NCBI GenBank assembly: GCA_039794565.1
Contig: JAUQVX010000005.1
Coordinates: 45,001-109,000 of the forward strand
DNA: 64,000 bases
Reading direction: 5' to 3'
Source of the DNA: Gloeomargarita sp. SRBZ-1_bins_9
GTDB taxonomy: Bacteria > Cyanobacteriota > Cyanobacteriia > Gloeomargaritales > Gloeomargaritaceae
In this document: positions 1 through 7,580 of the stretch, in pieces
How positions within the stretch are numbered: position 1 is the stretch's first letter
Layout of the letters: every line of letters begins with the position of its first letter
Translations under genes and position numbers: made by a program
Notes under the pieces: generated by a model
Told to the model about the DNA's origin: nothing
What the model saw: only the letters and a program-made list of their open reading frames with translations
Databases searched by the model: none

Positions 1-813
1 ACGACCGGCGGCCTCTAGGGTGGTACCGTATAGGGGGGCCGGGTCCCCTTCCACGCGGATTTCTAGGGGGATGCGCCGCACGGTGCCGGTGCGGGGGTCC
101 ATGTAGCCATCGGCCTCCCCGGGGGGGTCACCGGCTTGGACCACAAAGGATTCCTCGGCCCGGGTAAAGGGTAGGTGGTCGTAGAAGTGCTGCTGGACCA
201 GGTCCAGGAAATTGCCGGCGGTAATAGGGGCGTTATAGCCATCTAAGACGGCTATCAGGTCGCCTTTGTTGGTGCGGATGCGAACGGTAGCGCGGCCCAA
301 AAGTTGGGGTAAATGCCGGTATGCCTCGGGAATCGCAAAGGGGAATTCCCGCACCATCAGGGCTTCGACTGCGCCCACATGGTCAAGTAGGTCGGCCTGA
401 GTGTCTAGGACGACATTGCGGTTGCGGTCCCTCACAGCTTCATTCAATTCATCCAGATCGGCGGCGATGTGGTCGAGTAGGGCTTGGGCTGGGGCTTGGT
501 TTTCCGGCGCGACCTGGGTCAGGATGTCCTGGCGATGCTCTGCTAAAATCTGCTGGGCGGTTTTGACGTCATTGGCGATGGCTCGCCACCGTTTGGCTTT
601 CAGCTGGTCGCGGATGTCCTCGAGGCGACTTTCGATTTGCCGGATATGGGGTTCATCTACGGGGAGGGCGTGCCGGAGGATGGCTTTGGGGTCGGTGACG
701 GGATTGCGGGCCACCAGTAAGCCACCGGCGGCATATCCGGGCATGGTCGGCATCCACAGAATCAAGATCAGCACCAGACCAACGAGCCAACGCACGGAGC
801 GAAACAATTGCAT
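1..813 (-). CDS. Lumenal cyclophilin-type peptidyl-prolyl isomerase, CYP38/TLP40-like (3' end cut by window)
   Basis: Reading from the ATG at 813 the frame stays open to the window edge (271 codons). The product begins with a signal peptide (hydrophobic residues about 8-20, ending near GYAA), then a helical segment of the PsbQ-like type found in CYP38/TLP40 (residues about 30-150), then the start of a cyclophilin fold (TVRIRTNKGDLIAVLDGYNA, then an NFLDLV segment). Plant CYP38 and its cyanobacterial relatives act in the thylakoid lumen in photosystem II assembly; most of this group have weak or no isomerase activity. The start follows an AAGGGA-like ribosome site. The C-terminal half of the cyclophilin domain lies outside the window, so active-site residues cannot be judged. 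Confidence 0.82.
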   Translation of the reverse strand, partial: MQLFRSVRWLVGLVLILILWMPTMPGYAAGGLLVARNPVTDPKAILRHALPVDEPHIRQIESRLEDIRDQLKAKRWRAIANDVKTAQQILAEHRQDILTQVAPENQAPAQALLDHIAADLDELNEAVRDRNRNVVLDTQADLLDHVGAVEALMVREFPFAIPEAYRHLPQLLGRATVRIRTNKGDLIAVLDGYNAPITAGNFLDLVQQHFYDHLPFTRAEESFVVQAGDPPGEADGYMDPRTGTVRRIPLEIRVEGDPAPLYGTTLEAAGR

Positions 814-925
814 GTTCCCTTCCCAGACAGCAATGGATTTACCTGGCATTTTCCCACAGGAATCGCCACCGGCTCAACGGTAGTGGGCGGCTATGGTATG
901 GTGAAAGCGTGGGGCGAGGGACGGC

Positions 926-1528
926 ATGCTTCGACGCTGGCAAAGGATACTCTTGACAACGGCAGTGATGGCGGGGGTAAGTGCCCCGGTAAGGGTTGGG
1001 GCGGAGTTGGCCAACCTGCCGGTGGTGGAGTCGGCGGCCCTGGTGGTGGGGATGCAGGTGCCCTGGTCGCGGCCGGTGTGGGTGCGGGACCCCTTTGAGG
1101 GGGAGGCCCTGGGGGTGTTTGACCGGCACGAGTTCAGTCGGGGGGACATTCCACGGGTGACGGTGTTGAGCCTGTGGCAACCCCAACGGGTGCGGTTTCT
1201 GGTGGGGTATGGCACGTTCTGTAGCCGGCCTTATGTGGGGTATTTATTTGTGGCCTTCCCGGTGGGTGGGTTGACCTGTAGCCAAATTGATACCAGCCGC
1301 AAAATTGGTAGTGTGCAGCTTAAAGTTGGGGAGCATCATGTGACCTTGAACCAAGGTGAAGACAATACATTTGTAGTTTCCAGGGAAGTGGCCCAAGTGT
1401 TAGCCCAAGCCCCGGAAGCAAAAGTATTGATGCGGCTGGTGACGACGGCGGGGGAATTGATTGATAGCGAAATCGGGGTGAATACGGTGCGGACCTGGCC
1501 CCGGATTTATGGTGGGGTGGCACCATGA
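926..1528 (+). CDS. Secreted protein of unknown function upstream of moxR
   Basis: A 200-residue protein that I do not recognise. The N-terminus (MLRRWQRILLTTAVMAGVSA, cleavage likely after VGA) looks like a Sec signal peptide, so the product is probably periplasmic or lumenal. The mature part is beta-rich in appearance, with two cysteines about 20 residues apart (FCSRPY and LTCSQ) that could form a disulfide. Its stop codon overlaps the moxR start by four bases (ATGA), so the two genes are translationally coupled and the protein may be a client or partner of the MoxR ATPase. That link is inference from gene order only. Confidence 0.7.
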   Translation: MLRRWQRILLTTAVMAGVSAPVRVGAELANLPVVESAALVVGMQVPWSRPVWVRDPFEGEALGVFDRHEFSRGDIPRVTVLSLWQPQRVRFLVGYGTFCSRPYVGYLFVAFPVGGLTCSQIDTSRKIGSVQLKVGEHHVTLNQGEDNTFVVSREVAQVLAQAPEAKVLMRLVTTAGELIDSEIGVNTVRTWPRIYGGVAP

Positions 1529-2463
1529 GGGAACACCCCATTGCCCAATTGATGGCCAATATCACGTCGGTATTTTTGGGCAAACCCCAGGTGGTGGAGC
1601 GGGTGCTGACGGCGGTGGTCGCGGGGGGACATGTTCTCATCGAGGACGTGCCGGGGGTGGGGAAAACGACGCTGGCCCAGGCGATGGCCCGCAGCATTGG
1701 GGGGAAGTTTCAACGGATTCAATTTACCAGTGATTTGCTGCCGGCGGATATTTTGGGGGTGACGATTTTTGACCGGAATCAATCCCAATTTGTGTTTCGC
1801 CCTGGCCCCATTTTTGCCAATGTGATCCTGGCGGATGAAATTAACCGCACCTCTCCCCGCACCCAGAGCGCTCTGCTGGAGGCGATGGCGGAACGCCGGG
1901 TGTCGTTGGATGACCAGACCTATGAGCTGCCCCAACCCTTTATCGTCCTGGCTACCCAAAATCCCATTGAATACCACGGGACCTATCCGCTGCCGGAAAG
2001 CCAACTGGATCGGTTTTTGATGCGGCTGTCGATTGGCTACCCGGACCGGGAGATTGAAAAGAAATTACTCCTGAATCGGCAGCAGGCGGAGCCGGTGGAC
2101 CAGTTACAGGCGGTGCTGTCGCTGGAGGAATTGCTGGCGCTGCAGGCCCAGGTGGACCAGGTGCGGCTGGAGGAATCCCTGGTGGATTACATGCTGCAGG
2201 TGGTGGCGGCAACCCGGACATCGCCTTTGCTACGGGCGGGGGTATCCACTCGGGGGGCGCTGGCTTGGGCCCGGGCGGCCAAGGCGCGGGCGTTGGTGCA
2301 GGGGCGGACCTACTGCGTGCCAGACGATGTGACGGAACTGATGCTGCCGGTGCTGGCCCACCGCTTGTCCCTAGGAGGGGTGGGGCAAGACCTTCAGAGT
2401 CATCGCCAGGAGTCGGAGGCCATCCTGCGGGATTTGGCAGCAGAAATTCCGGTGCCAGTTTAG
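1525..2463 (+). CDS. MoxR-family AAA+ ATPase
   Basis: A 312-residue AAA+ ATPase. Walker A is DVPGVGKTT at residues 41-49, Walker B ILADEIN at 101-107, the sensor motif ATQNP is at 143-147, and an LDRF segment follows near 161. These are the hallmark motifs of the AAA_3/MoxR group, whose members act as chaperones that assemble or activate protein complexes, often with VWA-domain partners. No VWA gene is adjacent here; the only coupled gene is the secreted unknown upstream (four-base overlap). The 3' end overlaps the convergent alaS stop by four bases. Confidence 0.93.
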   Translation: MREHPIAQLMANITSVFLGKPQVVERVLTAVVAGGHVLIEDVPGVGKTTLAQAMARSIGGKFQRIQFTSDLLPADILGVTIFDRNQSQFVFRPGPIFANVILADEINRTSPRTQSALLEAMAERRVSLDDQTYELPQPFIVLATQNPIEYHGTYPLPESQLDRFLMRLSIGYPDREIEKKLLLNRQQAEPVDQLQAVLSLEELLALQAQVDQVRLEESLVDYMLQVVAATRTSPLLRAGVSTRGALAWARAAKARALVQGRTYCVPDDVTELMLPVLAHRLSLGGVGQDLQSHRQESEAILRDLAAEIPVPV

Positions 2464-5081
2464 GAGGTCAGTTTCTGGCGCAGGAGCTGACGGGCCTGTT
2501 CTAGGGCGCGGGGGAGTCCTTGGGGGTCTTTGCCACCGGCTTGGGCAAGGTTAGGGCGACCGCCACCCCCGCCACCACAGGTTTTCGCCAGCTCTCCTAC
2601 CACCTTGCCGGCCTGTAACCCCAACTGCACCACCTCGGGGCTGAAGGCAGCCACTAGGGTGACTTTGTCGGGGGCAGGCACTGCACCTAAGACAACGGCG
2701 CCGGGACCCAGTTTCTGCAACAGTTCTTGGGCAACCGTTTTTAGGGCTTCCCCCTCGACCTGGCCCAGTTGCCCCACCAGCAGGCGGTAGCCGTTGATGG
2801 TTTCGGCGCTCCCTAAAAGTGGCAGGGCTTGGGCGCGGGCCAGTTGGGTGTGCAATTGCTCGATCTGTTTGTCTTTGGCCTTGAGGTCCTGTTGCAGGTC
2901 CCGCACTCGGTCGACAATCTCCTCGGGCTTCACCTTGAAGAGGTCGGTGAGGTCTTTGACGACGCGCTCTTGGCGGTTGAGGTAGTCCAGCAAGGCCAGC
3001 CCCGCTACGGCTTCAATCCGGCGAATGCCACTGGCAATGCCCGTTTCTGCCACGATTTTAAATAGGCCGATTTCCTGGGTGTTGCGCACATGGGTGCCGC
3101 CACAGAGTTCCATGGAAACGCCGGGGATGTCAATGACTCGCACCGGGTCGCTGTATTTTTCCCCAAACATGGCGATGGCGCCCCGGGCTTTGGCCTCGGC
3201 TAGGGGTAGGATCAAAACCTGGGCGGGATGGGCCTCGGCAATCCACTGGTTGATTTGCCACTCAATGGTTTGCAGTTGCACCGGGGTCAGGGGACGGGGG
3301 TAGTTGAAGTCAAAGCGCAACCGCTCGGGGGTCACCAGGGAACCGGCCTGGGCAATGTGGGGGTCAAGGCACTTTTGCAGGGCCGCCTGCAACAGGTGGG
3401 TAGCGGTGTGGTGGGCTTGGGTGCGATGGCGTTGCCAACGGTCCACTTGGGCTTGGACGGCCATGCCGACGGCTAATTCCCCCTGCTCTACCTGGCCGTA
3501 GTGGACCCACAGGTCGGCTTTTTTCTGTACGTCGGTGACCCGAAAGCGCATGTGGCCATCGGGACTGGTCAGGTAACCGGTGTCCCCCACTTGACCGCCC
3601 CCTTCGGCGTAAAAGGGGGTTTCTTGGAGAACCACCAGCACTGTTCCTGCCTGGGCATCGCAGCGACTGACCCGCTCGCCCCCCTGGACAATGGCCTGCA
3701 CGGTGGTGAGGCCGCTGATGTTGAGATAGCCGGTAAAGACGGTGGCACCTAGTTCCTGGGCCAGGTCGGTCCACTGCTGGTCGGCCAGCACATCCGCCTG
3801 GGTCTGCCCTTCCCGGGAAAGCGCCCGATGCTGGGCCATTTCCTGCTCGTAACTGGCCAGGTCCACCCCTAGCCCCTGTTCTGCGGCTATTTCCGCCGTC
3901 AGCTCCACCGGAAAGCCGTAGGTTGTGGCCAGGTCGAAGGCCACTTTGCCGCTGATGACGGGGGGTTTTTGGGCAATGACCGCCAGCAACAACTGCTCGC
4001 CCACATCCAAGGTTTTGAGAAACTGGCGCTCTTCTCGATCCAGTTCGGTTTGGATGACGGTTTGGCGCTCCCGCAGGTGGGGATAGGCCGGGGCGGCTAG
4101 GTCAATGGCGGTCTGGGCTAGCTCGGCGGTAAAGGGTCGTCGCAAGCCCAGCAGACGGCCGTGGTGCACCAGGCGCCGGATTAGCCGCCGCAAAACATAG
4201 CCCCGCCGTACATTGCTGGGAATCACCCCGTCAGCAATCAGATGTACCACGGCCCGCATGTGGTCGGCAATGATGTGCAGGGAGCGCTGTTGGCCAGAGT
4301 CGGTGGGGGGATAGGTCAGAGGCAGCCAGTCGGCGGTGCGTTGGATTAAAGGAAACAGCAGGTCGGTCTCAAAGTTGCTGGGCACGTCCTGGAGAATGCG
4401 GGCCAGGCGCTCGAGACCCATGCCGGTGTCAATGTTTTTAGCCGCCAGGGGGGTCAGGTGCCCCGCCGCATCCCGGTTGAATTCCATAAACACCAGGTTG
4501 TAAATCTCGACGAAGCGGTCGTCGTCCCTTAGGTCCACCGGCCCTTTTTCCGGGGCAAAGTCATAGTAAATTTCGGAGCAGGGTCCACAGGGACCGGTCG
4601 GCCCGGCTGCCCAGAAGTTGTCTTGCGCCCCCATTTTCTGGATGCGCTCGGCCGGTAGCCCCACCACTTCCTGCCAGAGGGTCACGGTCTCCGGGTCGCC
4701 TTCGTAAACACTCACCGCCAGGTGCTCCGGGGGGAGACCATATACCCGGGTCACTAGCTCCCAAGCCCAGGCAATCGCTTCCTTTTTGAAGTAGTCGCCG
4801 AAGCTGAAATTGCCCAGCATTTCAAAGAAAGTGTGGTGGCGGGGAGTGCGGCCCACGTTGTCAATGTCGTTGGTGCGTAAACAGCGCTGGGCGGTGGTCA
4901 CCCGGGGAGCCGGTGCCGGTTGCTGCCCCAAAAACACCGGCTTGAAGGGCAACATCCCGGCAATGGTCAGCAACACGGTTGGGTCGCTGGGAATCAAGGA
5001 GGCGCTGGGCAACACCCGGTGCTGCCGCTGGGCGTAAAACTCTAAAAATGTCTGACGAATCCGGTCACCGGTCCAGCGCAT
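2460..5081 (-). CDS. alaS: Alanyl-tRNA synthetase
   Basis: A full-length 873-residue class II synthetase charging tRNA-Ala. The catalytic domain carries RTPRHHTFFEMLGNFSFGDY (from residue 78). The editing domain has zinc-binding HHTATHLL at 557-564 and CGGTH at 660-664, which remove mischarged Ser or Gly. The C-terminal C-Ala domain ends with a glycine run CGGGGGGRPN (835-844) typical of the family. A coiled-coil stretch lies about 720-750. The gene is monocistronic in appearance: it is convergent with moxR (four-base overlap) and divergent from ndhD. The ATG at 5081 matches the usual N-terminus. Confidence 0.98.
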   Translation of the reverse strand: MRWTGDRIRQTFLEFYAQRQHRVLPSASLIPSDPTVLLTIAGMLPFKPVFLGQQPAPAPRVTTAQRCLRTNDIDNVGRTPRHHTFFEMLGNFSFGDYFKKEAIAWAWELVTRVYGLPPEHLAVSVYEGDPETVTLWQEVVGLPAERIQKMGAQDNFWAAGPTGPCGPCSEIYYDFAPEKGPVDLRDDDRFVEIYNLVFMEFNRDAAGHLTPLAAKNIDTGMGLERLARILQDVPSNFETDLLFPLIQRTADWLPLTYPPTDSGQQRSLHIIADHMRAVVHLIADGVIPSNVRRGYVLRRLIRRLVHHGRLLGLRRPFTAELAQTAIDLAAPAYPHLRERQTVIQTELDREERQFLKTLDVGEQLLLAVIAQKPPVISGKVAFDLATTYGFPVELTAEIAAEQGLGVDLASYEQEMAQHRALSREGQTQADVLADQQWTDLAQELGATVFTGYLNISGLTTVQAIVQGGERVSRCDAQAGTVLVVLQETPFYAEGGGQVGDTGYLTSPDGHMRFRVTDVQKKADLWVHYGQVEQGELAVGMAVQAQVDRWQRHRTQAHHTATHLLQAALQKCLDPHIAQAGSLVTPERLRFDFNYPRPLTPVQLQTIEWQINQWIAEAHPAQVLILPLAEAKARGAIAMFGEKYSDPVRVIDIPGVSMELCGGTHVRNTQEIGLFKIVAETGIASGIRRIEAVAGLALLDYLNRQERVVKDLTDLFKVKPEEIVDRVRDLQQDLKAKDKQIEQLHTQLARAQALPLLGSAETINGYRLLVGQLGQVEGEALKTVAQELLQKLGPGAVVLGAVPAPDKVTLVAAFSPEVVQLGLQAGKVVGELAKTCGGGGGGRPNLAQAGGKDPQGLPRALEQARQLLRQKLTS

Positions 5082-5210
5082 GGCCCCTTCTACCCCAAAA
5101 TCAGTACTTCAATTCTAAGGGTTTCCCATGCCGGGCTTCGCCGCTGCCATCCATCCGTTGCCCCTATCGAGGTATTTAACTTTTCTTAACCATCTCGGCC
5201 CCGTCTCGGT

Positions 5211-5216
5211 TACAAT
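5211..5216 (+). promoter_or_regulatory. Candidate -10 box for ndhD
   Basis: TACAAT lies 34 bases upstream of the ndhD ATG in the 168-base alaS/ndhD divergent spacer. A convincing -35 hexamer at 16-18 bases spacing is not visible (TTAACC is 19 bases upstream), so this is a weak call based on one hexamer. Confidence 0.3.
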
Positions 5217-5249
5217 AGTTAACATCTAGCGACTAGGTATTTATTCCTA

Positions 5250-6785
5250 ATGAACACGCAGATTCCGTGGTTGACGCTGGCGGTGCTGGTTCCCTGGGGG
5301 GCGGCGCTGCTGTTTCCGTTTTTACCGGGCAAATCGGGACGGGCCGCGCGTTGGGTGGCTTTAAGTGTGGCGTTGGTGGACCTGGCTATCCTGGTGACGG
5401 GGTTGTGGTTGGGTTATGACCCGCAGGTGCCGGGTTATCAGTTGGTGGAGCAGTGGTCCTGGTGGCCGCAGTTGGGTTGGCAGTGGGCGCTAGGGGTAGA
5501 TGGGTTGTCCCTGCCGTTGCTGGTGCTGGGGGCGTTGGTGACGACGTTGGCCATGGCCGCAGCCTGGCGGGTGCAACACCGGCCCCGGTTGTTTTATGCC
5601 CTGATGCTGGTGCTGTACGGGGCGCAGTTGGGGGTGTTTGCCGCTAAGGATGTGCTGCTGTTTTTCCTGATGTGGGAGCTGGAGCTGGTACCGGTTTACC
5701 TGCTCATTGCTATTTGGGGGGGGAGTCAGCGGCAGTACGCGGCAACCAAATTCCTGCTTTACACGGCGCTGGGGTCGGTGTTGATCCTGGTGGGGGGATT
5801 GGTGCTGGCACATAGGGCCGGTTCTTGGGATATGGCGCTGCTGGCCCAGTACCCCTGGCCGTTGGAGATCGCTATTGCGGTGTATCTGATGTTTTTGGTG
5901 GCCTTTGGGGTGAAGTTGCCGGTGTTTCCCCTGCATACCTGGCTGCCTTTTGCCCACACGGAGGCGCCGGCCCCGGTTTCTATGGTGTTGGCAGGGGTGT
6001 TGCTGAAGTTGGGGGGCTATGGGTTGCTGCGGTTGAACGGGCAACTGCTGCCGTTGGCCCATCAGGTGCTGGCGCCGATGCTGGTGGTGCTGGGGGTGAT
6101 CAATATCCTGTACGGGGCGTTGACGGCCTACAGCCAAGAGCACCTGAAAAAACGGCTGGCCTATTCGTCCATCTCCCACATGGGCTTTGTGCTGGTGGGG
6201 TTGGGGGTGTGGAATGCCTGGGGCCTGCAGGGGGCGCTGCTGCAAATGGTCTCCCATGGGTTGATTGCGGCGGCGCTGTTTTTCCTGGCGGGGGTGACCT
6301 ACGAGCGCACCCACACCCTGGCGATGGGGGAACTGGGGGGCCTGGCGGCGGTGGCACCGCGGGTTTTTGCCCTGTTTACGGCGGCCAGTTTTGCGTCGTT
6401 GGCCCTGCCGGGGATGAGCGGCTTTATCAGTGAGCTGTCGGTGTTTCTGGGGTTGGCGGACAGTTGGTACCAGGGCGGATTTAAGGCGCTGGTGCTGGGG
6501 TTGACGGCGATCGGGGTGATTCTTACGCCCTTGTATTTGCTGGATAGCCTGCGGCGGGTGTTCTACGGGCCGAAGGGGGCAGCCGCTTGGGCCGGTGGTG
6601 ATGCTAACCCCCGGGAGTTGTTCATTGCCCTGAGTCTGTTGGTACCGGTGCTGCTGGTGGGGGTCTATCCCCGGGCCGTGAGCGAGTGGTGGAATCCCAT
6701 GATGACGCAATTGGCCCAATGGGGACGCCCGGCCCTAGTCTCGACGATGGACGCGCAGGGTGTTGGCCTGGTCCACCGGGAGTAG
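5250..6785 (+). CDS. ndhD: NAD(P)H-quinone oxidoreductase chain 4 (NDH-1 subunit D)
   Basis: A 511-residue polytopic membrane subunit of thylakoid NDH-1, homologous to NuoM of complex I and to antiporter subunits. About 14 membrane segments alternate with short loops. Family landmarks include LMWELELVPVYLLIAIWGG near residue 139 (the conserved glutamate of the proton channel), a conserved lysine in the central region (FGVKLPVFPLHTWLPFAHTE) and HLKKRLAYSSISHMGF. Cyanobacteria carry several ndhD paralogs, used for respiration, cyclic electron flow or CO2 uptake; no ndhF or cupA/B gene is adjacent, so the paralog class cannot be assigned. Its 3' end overlaps the convergent SDR gene by 51 bases. 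Confidence 0.95.
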   Translation: MNTQIPWLTLAVLVPWGAALLFPFLPGKSGRAARWVALSVALVDLAILVTGLWLGYDPQVPGYQLVEQWSWWPQLGWQWALGVDGLSLPLLVLGALVTTLAMAAAWRVQHRPRLFYALMLVLYGAQLGVFAAKDVLLFFLMWELELVPVYLLIAIWGGSQRQYAATKFLLYTALGSVLILVGGLVLAHRAGSWDMALLAQYPWPLEIAIAVYLMFLVAFGVKLPVFPLHTWLPFAHTEAPAPVSMVLAGVLLKLGGYGLLRLNGQLLPLAHQVLAPMLVVLGVINILYGALTAYSQEHLKKRLAYSSISHMGFVLVGLGVWNAWGLQGALLQMVSHGLIAAALFFLAGVTYERTHTLAMGELGGLAAVAPRVFALFTAASFASLALPGMSGFISELSVFLGLADSWYQGGFKALVLGLTAIGVILTPLYLLDSLRRVFYGPKGAAAWAGGDANPRELFIALSLLVPVLLVGVYPRAVSEWWNPMMTQLAQWGRPALVSTMDAQGVGLVHRE

Positions 6786-7538
6786 GGTCAGCTCCTGGAT
6801 GTTGACGTGGGGGGGACGGGTCAGGCAAAAGGCGACGGCTTCGGCCACATCCCGCCCGGTTAGGGGGGTCAATCCCCGGTACACTTGCTTGGCCCGCTCC
6901 CCATCCCCATGAAACCGCACGGAGGAAAATTCGGTTTCCACTAGCCCGGGATTGATGGTGGTCACCCGCACCGGTGTACCCAACAGGTCGTGTTTGAGGG
7001 CATCTCCCAACATACGCACGGCGGCTTTGGTGGCGCAATAGACGTTGCCCCCAGGGTAGGCGTCGATCCCGGCAATGGAAGCGATATTGACGATGTGGCC
7101 CCAGCCCCGGGCGACCATACCAGGCAAAACCTGACGGGTCATATACAGCAGGCCCTTGAGGTTGGTATCGATCATTTCTTCCCAGTCGTCCGGGTTGCCC
7201 TGGTGCAGGGGTTCCAGGCCCCGGCTGAGCCCGGCGTTGTTAATCAGCACGTCAATGGCCTGCCAGTCGGGGGGAAGCTGGGTAAACCATTGCTCTACGG
7301 CCTGTCGGTCCCGGACATCCAGGGGGCAGACGAGGCAGGGGGTTGGCAGTTCCTGGGCGAGGGTTGCAAGTCGCTCCCGGCGGCGGGCCACCAGCAACAA
7401 CCGCACACCTAAGGGGGCTAACACCCGCGCGCATTCTTGACCAATGCCGCTGCTGGCGCCGGTAATGAGCACGATCTGTCCGGTTAAGTCCATGGGGAAT
7501 GTCGTCAACGGTTCACCCTGCACAACCACGCTGGTCAT
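6735..7538 (-). CDS. Short-chain dehydrogenase/reductase (YdfG-like)
   Basis: A classical SDR with a Rossmann fold: cofactor loop TGASSGIGQE near the N-terminus, NNAG in strand 4, catalytic Ser in NIASIAG and the YxxxK pair in YCATK. The arginines after the glycine loop (VARRRERL) favour NADP(H). The layout resembles the YdfG/serine 3-dehydrogenase-like group, which oxidises hydroxy acids, but the substrate is not deducible. Two starts are possible: ATG at 7538 (267 aa) and ATG at 7493 (252 aa, MDLTGQIVLI). The second fits the family better; neither has a good ribosome site. It is divergent from acnB. Confidence 0.9.
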   Translation of the reverse strand: MTSVVVQGEPLTTFPMDLTGQIVLITGASSGIGQECARVLAPLGVRLLLVARRRERLATLAQELPTPCLVCPLDVRDRQAVEQWFTQLPPDWQAIDVLINNAGLSRGLEPLHQGNPDDWEEMIDTNLKGLLYMTRQVLPGMVARGWGHIVNIASIAGIDAYPGGNVYCATKAAVRMLGDALKHDLLGTPVRVTTINPGLVETEFSSVRFHGDGERAKQVYRGLTPLTGRDVAEAVAFCLTRPPHVNIQELTLLPVDQANTLRVHRRD

Positions 7539-7580
7539 TTTATACTTAACGTGGAGTTAACCCTGAGTGGTGCCCGGCCT

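Noticed and set aside
5490-6719. A 409-codon reading frame on the minus strand within ndhD
   Set aside because: It is the antisense shadow of a GC-rich membrane-protein gene: composition is dominated by Gln, His, Pro and Arg, with no recognisable domain.
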